Under the pieces are notes generated by a model, which saw nothing but the letters and a program-made list of their open reading frames with translations, searched no databases and was not told the DNA's origin. Shown here one piece after another: positions 52,739 through 63,930 of a stretch of DNA of 64,000 bases. Within the stretch, counting starts at the first letter, position 1; each line of letters starts with the position of its first letter. The position numbers and the translations under genes were made by a program. Location: positions 314,308-378,307 of the forward strand of contig RPFO01000275.1 in the NCBI GenBank assembly GCA_009746045.1. Reading direction: 5' to 3'. The stretch is from Mesostigma viride (lineage: Eukaryota; Streptophyta; Mesostigmatophyceae; Mesostigmatales; Mesostigmataceae).

Positions 52739-54711
52739 TAATTAGGAACATAACTCCGTTGGGAGTATATGTAGCACATAGCCCTGAGAAGGGGCATATG
52801 AGCCTATAATACATTCTAAGCTACTTCCTGCAAGGGTGGGAATGTAAACAACACTTGCTCTAGGTGCACCAGGGCACCCGCACCCTCATGGTCTATCACG
52901 CTATGCATGCCCGGGTAAGGGGGGAGCATGCCTGTGAGGGGGAAGATCATCATGGCTATACAAGAGCTATGGCATGGCTTCTCAGCAGAGAGTGACTCCC
53001 TGCATGGGCACAACATTACTAAATAAGGCTAGGCATCGTCTGGAGTGTGGCACATCATAGGCACACATGTACATGACTAAAAAGGCTAGGCCTCAGCTGG
53101 TATAGTGCCTGTAGTAGGCGGGCATGTACAAGGCCACTGTCTAACTATTCTACACTACTGCTGTATTCCCCTAGGCTGGGGCTGGAGTCGCTGGGGCCGC
53201 GGTGGTCGAGGGGGTCGCTTGCCAGGGCTTGTGGCCGACGTAGATGGCCGCCCCCTTCCAGTACACCGGCTGGCCCGCCTTGGTCTGCCGGAGCTGGAGG
53301 TAGGTCGGCCATAGCTCCCGTCGCCGTTGTTGCTGCGCCAGGGTCAAGTCGTCGTCAAGGGTGAAGAGAGTCTTCTCGAGCCGCTTGCGGCGTCTGAGAA
53401 AAGAAATCTTGTCCGCCGGGGTCTTAAAGGTGAGAAGGAGCGGGGGCGGCCCGGCCTTACCCCGCGCGCGGGGAAGGCGGTGGGCGGCCAGCTCGATCTC
53501 ACCAGTAAGGCCCATGCGATCAAGGATTTCTCTCTCAAAAGCACGCGCAAGCTTCTCGGAATTCTCACCTTCCTCCATCTTGAGATTCTTGACAATGACG
53601 TTGAGGCTGCGCTTGGCGAGCTCGGCCTCCTCGCGGAGGTCAAGCGTCTGCCGCTGGAGCTGGGCTGCGACGGCGGAGGTGGTGGAGGTGGTATGTTGCT
53701 TAAGCATGTCCGCCCAGGTGGTGATGGGAGGAGCATCGCCGGCCAGGCCAGCCGGGGCTGGCTTGGCGGCAATGTCCTTCACTGCCTGGGCGGTGAGGCC
53801 TGCTGTGTTCTGCAAGACCTCGATAGCGATTGCATTATCCTTGAGGCGCTGGTCGATGTCGCGGAGCTGGGCGGTGATGGAGTCGGTGGAGACGGAGGGG
53901 GGGGGGGGTGGAGGCGAGGAGGGTGGCGGTGGCGGTGGGGATGGTGGGGAGCTCAGCAGCCAGCGTGCCGCCAAGTGCCGCCACATCTGCGGCAAGAGGG
54001 GTCACGTGCTGCTCGAAAGCTTCCTTGAGGAGGGTGCGGATGGAGGCTTCGGAGGGGAAGGGGGGCGGTTTGGGAGCCCAGATCTCGGATTCGGAGCGTC
54101 CAACAAGGGAGCAGAGGGCGAAGCGTTGAAGCTTGGGGCGAGGCATGCGGTGAATGATTGGGAGAGCCTCGGCGGGGTCGACAAGCTCGCCGCCACCAGG
54201 CCAGCGGCCACGGTTGTGGGTCGTGAGGTACACGCACATGGCTAGAAGCGAGGCGTAATTGCCGTAATAAAAGTCTTCCATAATCCAAGTGGGGAGCTGC
54301 GTTGCCAGAAGCCGGGGCTGTTGACGTCAAAGGAGCGCTCTTCCCAGGGCGGCTCAGCAGAGCGACTGCGCTTAGGTTCAGGCGATGCTGATGGCGAGGC
54401 GAGCCCGGGAGGCTGGGCGAGCACCAGTGCACTACTAGTGTCACCGTTGCCATCTGGGCCGGTGGGCGAAGCTGCAGCCGAAGCTGCAGGCGTATTTTCA
54501 TTGCCGAGCGCAGCCGCCAGGCTGCGTTGCGTCGAGAGGCGTTTGCTCATCGTATATTGCGTAATAGCGTCGGAAAATTATATCAGCATGTGCGTCTTAG
54601 AAAGACGAAGCGATTGTGATATTCACAGCTGAATTCGGCGCTCAAACGTGAAAGTTATGAGCTCCGACAGCCATGGCTACCTCGTGGCTCGTGGCTCGTG
54701 GCTCGATAAAA
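52739..54711 (-). mobile_element. ORF1-only LINE, copy 2 (near full length)
   Basis: Read on the minus strand: a 5' UTR (54711-54551) with GTGCGTCTTAGAAAGACGAAG in reverse; MSKRLSTQRSLAAALGNENT from 54550; an N-terminal half broken into several frames; a C-rich run near 53.90 kb; then an open frame from 53995 to the stop at 53171 ending KGAAIYVGHKPWQ...PAPA. The 3' UTR runs to 52755 (hairpin CTCCCAACGGAG) and an AATT tail. At just under 2 kb, with UTRs on both sides of a single ORF, it is complete without RT. It lies tail to tail with copy 1. Confidence 0.82.
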
Positions 54712-55555
54712 TATTCTAAGGTGTTTATCCCATGGGCGTGCCTCTCAAAAACTCTAGCTAATGTCTCAATCTTGATGAAAAATTAAACAATACAATGCAC
54801 AATTATTGCACATAGAGGTCGTCGGTAGCCGTTTGACACTCACTTGGTTGTCTCATCAATTGTATGAAGTGTAATTAATTAATTAATTAGTTCATTATCA
54901 CGTGACTGCGTCACGTGGGTGCCAATACAAAGTAGAGGAACCTTCAACCCCTGTACACAATGAGAGGGAGGGAGGGCGCCCTAGCTTCTCTCACTGCCAC
55001 CGCCCACCAGTCGGTGGGCAGGCCACATCGAGCGCTCTATCCACATCACGGGGCCGGGGCGCATCACTGTGGAACAACCATTATTAACGATACCAGAGGT
55101 AGGCTGAAGCATAGCTGATGCTGTACAAGAAAGGTGAAGTGGGCTCAACGGGCGTCTCGGCTAAGGCATAAGCAAATGGCCACGCTGAGCCATGGCTGGG
55201 CTAATGTGATTGCGTTCATGCCACTCTAAACCGTTGGGGCTACTCTAAGCCGTTGGGGCTAGATCAGTATACTATGCTCGAGAAATACATGGCAAGTCAT
55301 GCTATAATGTAAAAGCTATGTCGATTGCCTTCTTCTAGACAGCTGGCTAGAATCTATTCTGGGGGAGCCCTAGGGGGCGTCGACAGTTTGTTGTTTACAT
55401 AAAGGTCATGAAGTGTGATACTCATCCACTGCATGGTATATAGATTGCTAATTGAACTAATTCCTTATTACAACCATGAACTTATTGATAGGTATACGAT
55501 TCGACCCAAAACCTTGATACAGTATGCAATAAAACGTGAACAGGATAGCACATTA
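54712..55555. other. No gene; LINE tail hairpin at 54.90 kb
   Basis: An AATT tract (54877-54890) is followed by CACGTGACTGCGTCACGTGG, the 3' hairpin of the RT-bearing LINE. The remaining 600 bp have no feature except a short direct repeat, AAACCGTTGGGGCTACTCTA/TAAGCCGTTGGGGCTA at about 55230-55262. Confidence 0.5.
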
Positions 55556-56326
55556 ATTAATTAATTAATTAATAGACACGTGACTGCGTCACGTGAGCAT
55601 AAGTCCTCAGTGGGAGGGGAACATGGGATGGAATGGATTAATTAATAGACACGTGACTGCGTCACGTGAGCATAAGTCCTCAGTGGGAGGGGAACATGGT
55701 ATGGAATGGATGGTATAAGCTATCTAGGTCCTAGTTACAGGGGTGTGGGCACCGCGGCCCGAATCGCTATGAATGCCATACTTGGTCACACGCGGAGCCC
55801 CCACAGGCTTGGGGGTGGTCTCCTTCATCACTACTTGCCATCTATCCTTGCGCACCATCTGCCTCCATATTACAGACAAACCAGGAGGCTGCCCGGGGGT
55901 GAGCCCGTCACGTCTAGTGTAGCACATGTCCATGCCGAGTCTATCACGAAAAGTCCACGGGTGGCGGCCCTGCCGCGCGCGGCCGGGGGCACGCCAGGTG
56001 AGGACATATCGCCCAGGCTGGGCGGGCTTGGTGCCAGCTAGTCTATCTGATGTATCTACCTGATCTGTGCGGGCCAGGTGCCCGGCTAGGCCCAGGCGCC
56101 TGTGCCTAATAATGTGGGAAACATAGGGCAAATCAGCGTACAAATCCTCATTACTAATGTGCAAACCAAAGGGGATGTTAAGGGCCTGGCGCAGCATCTT
56201 GGTGACGGCGCCGTAGAATCGTTGCTCCAGCTCCTGCGTCAGTGCCCACACGTCTCGGCGCCGTAGGTCAGGATCGTCAGAATGACGACCTTGAAGAGGA
56301 TAGGCTTCCTCCACCCCATCCATCAT
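55556..56326 (-). mobile_element. RT-type LINE, inverted 3' end with duplicated tail
   Basis: On the minus strand it encodes the C-terminal part of the same RT protein as at 50.46-51.00 kb (LTQELEQRFYGAVTKMLRQA to GAHTPVTRT), here with an uninterrupted frame of about 185 residues ending at 55724. Comparison with this copy shows that the 50.7-kb copy carries a small frame-shifting duplication. The 3' UTR and AATT tail are present twice in tandem (55566-55637 and 55638-55715). Confidence 0.85.
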
Positions 56327-56646
56327 GGAATATGTGCTACATGATCTCCCAACGGAGGCATGTTATAATTTAATTTAATTTTTTTTTAAAATCAAGGAGA
56401 CAACCAGCTATCATTTAATTAATGGTTGTCATAAGGACTTTGTTCAATTAGCAATCTATTAGCTGTGGATGAGTATCACACTTCATACACTGAGACGACC
56501 AAGTGAGTTTCAAAGGCTACGTGCATTGCATTTACACCACGCCAAGATTGAGGCATTAGTTAGCGTGTTTGAGAGGCACAGCCATGGGATAAACACCTTA
56601 GAATATGACGAGAGACTTGCCAGCATGAATAGCGGCTCGAAAATGC

Positions 56647-56752
56647 CCTTTTTGAGCTTTTGAGCTGTTGGCGTAAAATACGCGTATAATACGCAATATG
56701 GCAATACGCTGAGGTTTGGCGTATTGCCGTACTAGCCGTATGAACTCACACT
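56647..56752 (-). repeat. Dispersed AATACGGC/GCGTATT element, copy 2
   Basis: The reverse complement begins CAGTGTGAGTTCATACGGCT and continues with CAATACGCCAAACCTCAGCG and ATTATACGCGTATTTTACGC, then AGCTCAAAAAGGGC. It matches the 52574 copy over about 106 bp at roughly 80% by eye. Confidence 0.75.
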
Positions 56753-57063
56753 GCCCATAATGATGCGATACACAGTAAAAAGGACGCGGTCTGTCACTGC
56801 ACGAAAAAGATGCTGCCACCGCCTTGCTCCTTGCTGATACATGTAGCATGCACGGCATCGCATCCGCAGCATCTGCTACCCATGACAAAAGGGATCGGGG
56901 CGTGGGCGGGCGCACTGCCGTCCGCACATGGCCCTGGGTTCCTCTCTACCCGCTCATGCGCATCGGCTCACGGGGCCTTCCCAATTGCATCATAGCCCCT
57001 GCAAGCATGCCTACCCCCTGCGCGCCACGCACCCGCTGCTACTCAGGCTGCCTCACCGCGCAC

Positions 57064-60000
57064 CTACTGCCACTTTGGCCCCTCGCTGCCGCGGTTACCC
57101 GCCACCTTCTGGAACGCGTTCAGCCACCGCCGGTCGGCACGCGTGGCTCCGGGGGCCCGCGTGACTGCCTCATCACCCTTGGACCCCTTCCCTTTACCCT
57201 TCTTGCCCTCGTCGTCGCTCGTGTCGCCTGTCTTGTGCAGAGCTTTGTACACATGCTCCAGCTTGTTCTCCTCCTTCTTCGTGTTCTCGCGGTTGTGCCA
57301 GTCGCGGATTATCGTAGCCACCTTGGACTGCGGGCCTGCCTTCTTAGCCACCTTGGACTGCGGGCCTGCCTTCTTGTCCAGCGGGCGGGACGCGCCGCCC
57401 ACGACGATCACGTCCGGATCGTCGAAATTCACCTGCAGGTCCTTGGCCGCTTTCGACCGCTGGCTGCTGCGCGACGTACCCTTGTCGGCCTTCACGGTCG
57501 GCCTGCGGGGCACCTTGTCAATCCTCTCCGTCGCCGGTGCGTTGCCCACCACCGCCATGTCGTCGTGGTCCCATTGGATGGCCGCCCCGTGGCCCTTGTG
57601 CCGCTCAGGCACAGACACGCTGCCGCCACTTGCCCCACGAGCGGAGCGCGCCGCCCCGCGAGCCTCCACGTCGCCATCGTCCGCGGGGCCACCTGGCTGC
57701 GGTTGACTCGTCCGCAGGCCTGCGACGCTCGTCTTCACATCCGCCCCGTAGGCGCTGGGATCCAGCCGCATCGGCGCCTGGCCGTCGCCAACTGCCACCA
57801 CGCTGGGGCCGGGAGCCGGACGCTGCTCGGAGTCACTTGCGCCGCTGCTCTTGGCGGCAACGGCGGCGGCAGCAGCAGCTGCTGCGTTCTTCATGACGGA
57901 GAAGGAGGTGAGCCGGGGGGGGGGGGCGCGGTGCCTGAGCCCAGCAGGATGACGTGCTTGCTGCTGTCTGACGCATCCTCAGTGGCGACGGGGGAATGTG
58001 GCGCCACCCTGGGGGGTATGTTGGCCGGCGCTGCCTGTGGGTTGGAATAATCCGGGATGGTGACGCCCGCCCAGCCGCACACGTCGAAGGGCCAGCCGTA
58101 GCGGAAGCACGCCAGGTCCTGCAGCAGGTAGCGGCATATGTGCGCCATGGTGGCGCGGTTGCTGAGCAGCGCCTGCGTGACGGCCACCTGGCGAGGAGGA
58201 AAAGGCATGGGAAGTAGAATGGTGTCCAGCCGCGCGCATGGCCCGACATGAGAGACATGGGGACAGAACGGGATGGGCACGCGGGCAATAGACAGGCACG
58301 GGGCGTGGCTGGGTTTGCGCATCAGATGCATTACGTGAGCAGCGCGCGCCCGCGTCTCCAGTGCGCACGTGGAAACGGGGGCATCGTCTCAGAACACCAC
58401 AACGCACCACCCCCACTTGCCACCGGAACGGCGAACAGCATATGAAAGAAAAGGGACATAAACACCTTTTGCCTTCCAAGTCCTTCATCCCAGAATACTG
58501 TGCTGGCCACATCCCTAACGCTCTTGGTTATCTCCCTCTCTCCCTCCCTGCCTCCCTGCCTCCCTCCCTCCCCCCCCCCTCCCCCCCTTCCCCCCTCCCT
58601 CCCTCCCTCCCTCCCTCCCTCCCTCCCTCCCTCCCTCCCTCCCTCCCTCCCTCCCTCCCTCCCTCCCTCCCTCCCTCCCTCCCTCCCTCCCTCCCTCCCT
58701 CCCTCCCTCCCTCCCTCCCTCCCTCTGTCCGCCCCCCTCCCAACCACCCACCCCAACCCCCTCACCTCCTCATCCGATGGCGGCGTCAGCTCCACCGCAA
58801 TACCCACAGGGGGCTCGAAATCGCGGTAGGTGCGTGGCACTGCGTTGTTGGCCCCACGGCGCGGGCTGGTGGACCCCGGCACCTCCCTCGCGCGCGTGAG
58901 GCTCTGCCAGTGCAGGCCGCGGCTTGCCTCGTACGCCTCGGTAACGTCGTTGTAGATGTTGCGGAACAGGTCGGGCCGCTCCAGGTGGTAGACCGCGTCG
59001 TACGCAAACCCGCTCACATTCTGCACGGGCTGCAGCAACGTGGCCATCTGCGAGCGCAGCGGAGCCGGCGCGGGCAACCGGCCCTCGAACGACGACTCGA
59101 GGCGGGCGAGCACGCGCTGCGCGACCGTGGTGGTGGGGGCGTCCTGCGTGGCGGCTGCAAGTAGGGAGGCACACGGGTGTGAGTGGGCTGAGACACGGAG
59201 GTGTTTGCCCACGCAGGGCCCGATGGGCGTCCGCACGCATCGTGCATCATGTCCGCAGGAACTACCATGCAAGTCCCCCCCATGCAAGGCGTTATTCCCG
59301 CAAGGCACGGGAGCAACTATTCCTGACGGCGCACCGCGGCTTGCCAATGCAGGCACTTGACGGAAACAAGGAACGCAAGGCACAGCCACGCGAGGTAGGC
59401 CTGGTCCAAACTCGATGGGTGGGAAGGGCAGAGATCAAGGGGGGGGTCTTTGGAAAGTCTCCCAGTTGCATCATACAAGACCAATAGGACGGCCCACTAC
59501 ACATGCCCCAAACCACAAAAGGAAAAAGAGACAGTAGACCAACAAACCGCACGCCCCAGAGTTGCCAGGCGTGCATGTAGCGCGCCCATGGCGAGTGGAC
59601 ATGCATGCCATGCATGCCACCCGCGGAGGCAGGTACATAAACGCGCCGCAGGTCCGCACCGAGCGCGTCCCACATGCCATGCTTACATGCCGCAAGCGGA
59701 GGTCGCCTGCATGCGGCAAGGGCCAAATGCTGCTTAGGACCAAGGCCTTGCTGCCTAGCATGCTGCCCTCAACAGGTACAACCCCTATCCCAGCCCACAA
59801 CAACCACACTGCCTGCCTGCGTGAAGCTTCCCCTCATGTGCACGTGCACTCCCCCACCCCTTTCTCCTGCCAGGTGCCGACACGTCCGCGACTCCCTTCC
59901 ACGCCCTGCCACTTGCCTACCCACGTGCGCCGCCCCAACCCGAACCATGCCTGCCGTGCGGCACTTACTGGCGTCCGGCCCCTCCCCCACCAAGCGGCGG

Positions 60001-62147
60001 TACTCGCCGGCGACCGCGCGCGTAATCGGGTTGCGTACAACAGCAAAGCGGAAGTAGAGCTCTCGATGGACCACTTCCTGCGCACTCTCCCGCGCCGACG
60101 ACGCGTCCCGTCTCATCCCCATCCCTGCGCCCCCATGGGCCCATAGGTCGGTGACCGCTGCCTTGGAGGTGGCGTGCACCGGCGCAGGTGCTGGCGCAGA
60201 TAGCTCAGCCAGGGTCATGCGGCGCGAGCTGGGGAACTGCTCCTTGAGCCAGTGCCCCACAAACACCGAGCCGGCCTGGCGCACCCTGCGACATGCACGC
60301 ATGAGGGTAGGCCAAAGGCGTGCGGGGGTGAGCTTGCAGGCTGTGTGACTTGAGATGGGCTAGGGGATCTGCTGTGGTGCCTCGGCGCTCCAGTGTGCTG
60401 CCATGTCGACCTGATGAGATCCTGTGGCACCGCTTAGACGAGATAGATCATGGCATCCCATCACCGCTTACATGACATAAATAAAGCAGCAAGACTTAAA
60501 TGACATGAATGAAGCACATCCCATGCCATCACCGCATAGACGTCATGAATAAAGTGCAGCTTGTCATTCCTTACATGACATCATTGAAGCGCATCTCATC
60601 CCATCACTGCTTACATGACATAAATGAAGTGCATCTCGTCATTCACAAGGAAGCTTGGCCCCTCCTCGCCATCTGTGTCCCCCCCCACGGCGTCCCCGTT
60701 GCCGGCTGCTACATGCGCGTTGCCGCTGGCATCCGCGGCCAGCCTCGCGCGGATCATGTCCTCCCGCGTGTACACTTGGCAGGGCGTGCCGCAGCGCACG
60801 TGCACGTCGCGGCTGATGAACATCTCCATGCACGGCTCGGTGAGGTGGAAGCCAGCGCTGGACTGGAACTGGGCAGGGGTCATGTGCGGCCGCATGCCGT
60901 GGCAAGTCTCCAGCGTGGTACACAGCCCTGGGGGGCAAGCGAGCAGGGGCAAGAGAGCAGGGGCAAGCGAGCAGGGGCAAGAGAGCAGGGGCAAGAGAGC
61001 ATGGGCCAGGGCCAGAGGGGCCAAGAGCAACGGCCAAGGCCAGTTTAGCAACCCAAGCGCTTCAGCACCACGGCATGAGGGCGCGCGAGCACAGGACGTT
61101 GCCATGCGGTTGGGGGAGGTTGGGGACGGTGGGCACCGACTCCCACACGGGGCGCACCTACCTGAAGGTGCACGCGGGGCGCACTTGAGTGCAGGCAGGA
61201 CAAATGGGCGTAGGTGGCCTCACACACAAGCGTGCATGTGCTTGTGAATATGCGGGGGAAAATGCCAATGCCCTACCGCCAGCCCCCGCGGAACCATCAT
61301 GCAACCACCGCATCGGTCATGCAGGGCGGGCCCACGCGCCACTTCAGGTGGCGTGAGGCAGCACCCCCCCTGCAGGCATGTGTGGCACCACAACCAAGGT
61401 TTGCTCCTGCTGGCCGCATGGGCCTGGGTTCGACGGCAGCCATGCGCGTGCCCTAGACGAGCCGGCAACATGACAGGCCTCTCTGCCAGCGGCCATGCTG
61501 CGCGCCACCTGCCGCGCCACCCTCGTGCTGCGCTGGCAGCAGGCGCCACCGCCCCATGGAGCCGCGCTCCCACGACCATCTCGTGGCCGCACAGGATAGG
61601 GCCACCGCACCCCACGTGTGATGCGACTCCCCTATCCCTCCCCCTGCTCGCATGCGCCGCTATCCGTGCCTCTGCAGCATCCCTTGCTAGCACACGCCCC
61701 CTGCTATCCCCCAGCTGTGTCCTTGTGCGCATGCATGATCTCCCCCCATGTGTCCTCCATGATAGCAGAGGTGCCCCCGACCCTCCCCCCACCTGAATCA
61801 TCATGCGCGGGCTCGCCCGTGTCCGAGTCGTTGGCGGCCGGGTTGGCCTGCTGGATCGCATGGATCATGGAGATGAGGCGCGGGTCTGGACAAGGGGGGG
61901 GGGGGGGGGGGGAAGGGGGGGGAGGAGTCACCAGAGGCAGCGCACCCAGCGAGTGGCAGCACGCCAAGGAGGGCATGAGTGATGCATCAACAAATGGGTA
62001 AAGAAGCAAGTGCCACACTAAATAGTTTTTGTGCATGGGTGGGTGGGTGGGTGGGTGGGTGGGTGGGTGGGTGGGTGGGTGGGTGGGTGGGTGGGTGGGT
62101 GGGGGTGGGTGGGTGGGTGGGTGGGTGGGTGGGTGGGTGGGTGGGTC

Positions 62148-62184
<37 letters not shown>

Positions 62185-63304
62185 GTGGAAAGATGCAAAA
62201 AAACACTAATGAGGTGCACGTCTAGTTGCCTGCCAAATGACAGGGCGCTGGGGCACCCATGAAGTGTGGCACTCATGTGTGTACTTTTTCAAAAAAGTGT
62301 GATTCCAGCATGCACTACCGCTTCGCCCACAGGCCACAAACAGGAATTCACGCAAGCACCACGGTTGCAAACGTGCATGTCCAAGGTCTTGTGGCTATGC
62401 ACGCCGCACAAGTGTGTGTGCGTGCGTGCGTGTGTGTGGCTACCAGCAAGGCCTCACGCACGTTTGGTGACCTCCGGCGCCGCCTCCTCGTCGTCGTCGC
62501 CACGCAGCATGGTTGTCCACACGCGGCGGCGCGCGTCGGGATCGGCAGGGACAGTCTCGGGTTCCTCCTCGCGCCCACCCTGCGGAGACGGCTGCCCCTG
62601 CGTGGATGCGGCAGGGTGGGTGGGACAGGGGAGGTCGGCGCAGGAGTTTGGGCATGGGGGGACACCCAGGCCGCGACAGCCACAGCACCACGCAGACACA
62701 AAGATGAAAGGTTCATTGAGATCCTCATTCCACATGTTAGTAGTATGCATGGTAGTTTGCGATACTCGCTGCATAGAGGCCACGAGCTTGGGACAAATGC
62801 AAAGACTTATCAAGATATGGTCCACCATGAGCACCCATCCATCGTAACCCATCCATCCTTCCGTGCTCCACCACCGTCATGTTGCCACATGCCGGCATCC
62901 CAGCGCGGACCATGGGCCGCACGACATGATGGCAGCCGGCGGTGTGCGCGTACCCTCGTGCCGCCCTACCTGGGTATCCTCGTCACTGCCGCCGCCGCCA
63001 ACGTCACCACCGTCTCCATCAGAGCTGTCGCTGCTCTCATCGCTGCCGTGGTCGCTGCCGAGATTGGGGCCCTGGTTGGCGCCGTGATCACTGCCATGGT
63101 CGGGGCCCTGGTTGGCGCCGTGGTTGCTGCCGTAGTCACGCCCGTCTGAGTCGCTGTCCGAGTCCACATCGCGCAGCGAGGAGTAGCGCTTGGACAGCAC
63201 CGGCCCGCTGTCCCGCGCCCACCCATCCAAGCGGTGGTTGTCCAGGTCATCGTTCCGCACCAGCATGTGCATGGGCAGGTCCACACCACCGTAGTGGGGG
63301 TGGC
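57064..63304 (-). CDS. Multi-exon sulfotransferase-like gene, 5' end missing
   Basis: Exons (minus) read from splice sites and phase: 63304-62970, 62597-62462, 61885-61793, 60927-60615, 60285-59969, 59154-58766 and 58187-57064. The first is acidic and D/S/G-rich (RDVDSDSDSDGRDY). The core contains GSVFVGHWLKEQF and YFRFAVVRNPITRAVAGEYR; the latter resembles the VRNPxxRxxSxY 3'-phosphate-binding motif of carbohydrate sulfotransferases. ICRYLLQDLACFRYGWP resembles the C-terminal end of that domain. I could not find the 5' PAPS-binding loop, so the assignment is tentative. The last exon codes for a low-complexity tail (A-run, KKAGPQSKVA twice). A run of 12 C at 57.92 kb puts the tail one base out of frame with PDYSNPQAAPANIPPR, so either the run length differs in life or the gene is broken. 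Upstream exons lie beyond 63.3 kb. Confidence 0.5.
58540..58726. repeat. (CCCT)n microsatellite in the sulfotransferase-like gene
   Basis: About 185 bp of CCCT units (GGGA on the sense strand) in the intron between the last two exons. The unit is the same as in the 0.75-1.29 kb array, in the opposite orientation. Confidence 0.95.
60455..60640 (-). repeat. Repeats of exon end plus donor in the sulfotransferase-like gene
   Basis: Read on the minus strand, the exon end ATGCACTTCATTTATGTCAT|GTAAGC (donor 60614) is followed by four degenerate copies of about 40-50 bp. Two of these keep GTCAT|GTAAG (60574 and 60471). Others have decayed to GACGTCTATG or GTCATTTAAG. The layout is the same as in ferritin intron 6. 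Confidence 0.75.
60933..61020. repeat. Short GCAGGGGCAAG(A/C)GA minisatellite
   Basis: Six to seven units of about 14 bp, GAGCAGGGGCAAGA or GAGCAGGGGCAAGC. On the sense strand this is a CCCCTGCTC-rich tract immediately before the acceptor of the exon starting at 60927. Confidence 0.85.
62034..62183. repeat. (GGGT)n then (GT)n microsatellite
   Basis: About 110 bp of GGGT followed by about 30 bp of GT, inside the intron between the exons at 62462 and 61885. Confidence 0.95.
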
Positions 63305-63479
63305 CTGCCCACGGGGTGCCGCGTCAGGTGGCACAACAAGGGAAGACAGCGTGAGAATCGCTAGCCATGCATCCCATGGCGGTGCACGAACAAAGGCCAC
63401 CTGGACCAAGGACAAGTGCGAGGAAGCAGCCACCATGCGCGAAACACAGGATAAAGAATATAGGACTGGGACTGGAAAT

Positions 63480-63755
63480 AGGGTGGAGGGCGGAGGGCGG
63501 GGGCAGAGGGCGGAGGGCGGAGGGCGGGGGCGGGGGGCGGGGGGCGGGGGCCGGGGGCGGGGGGGGGCGGGGCGGCGGGCGGGGGGCGGGGGCGGGGGGC
63601 GGGGGGGCGGGCGGGGGGCGGGGGCGGGGGGCGGGGGGCGGGGGCGGGGGGCGGGGGGCGGGGCGGGGGGCGGGGGCGGGGCGGGGGCGGGGGCGGGGCG
63701 GGGGCGGGGGCGGGGGGCGGGGCGGGGGGCGGGGCCGGGAAGGCGGAGAGCGGAG
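63480..63755. repeat. GGGGGC/GGGCGG tract
   Basis: About 275 bp of G-rich sequence made of GGGGGCGGGGGGCGG-like units, G on plus. Open frames of Gly, Arg and Ala are artefacts. Confidence 0.92.
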
Positions 63756-63769
63756 GGCGGAGGCAGGGT

Positions 63770-63930
63770 GCGGGGTGCGGGGTGCGTGAGGCGTGAGGCG
63801 TGAGGCGTGAGGCGTGAGGCGTGGGGCGTGAGGCGTGAGGCGTGAGGCGTGAGGCGTGAGGCGTGAGGCGTGAGGCGTGAGGCGTGAGGCGTGAGGCGTG
63901 GGGCGTGAGGCGTGAGGCGTGAGGCGTGAG
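63770..63930. repeat. 7-bp tandem repeat (GTGAGGC)n
   Basis: About 22 units of GTGAGGC with two GTGGGGC variants, running into GGAGGA-type repeats at the window end. Confidence 0.95.

Noticed and set aside
63770..63930. Telomere repeat (7-bp GTGAGGC)
   Set aside because: The unit does not match TTTAGGG-type plant or algal telomeres, and the tract runs into other simple repeats.
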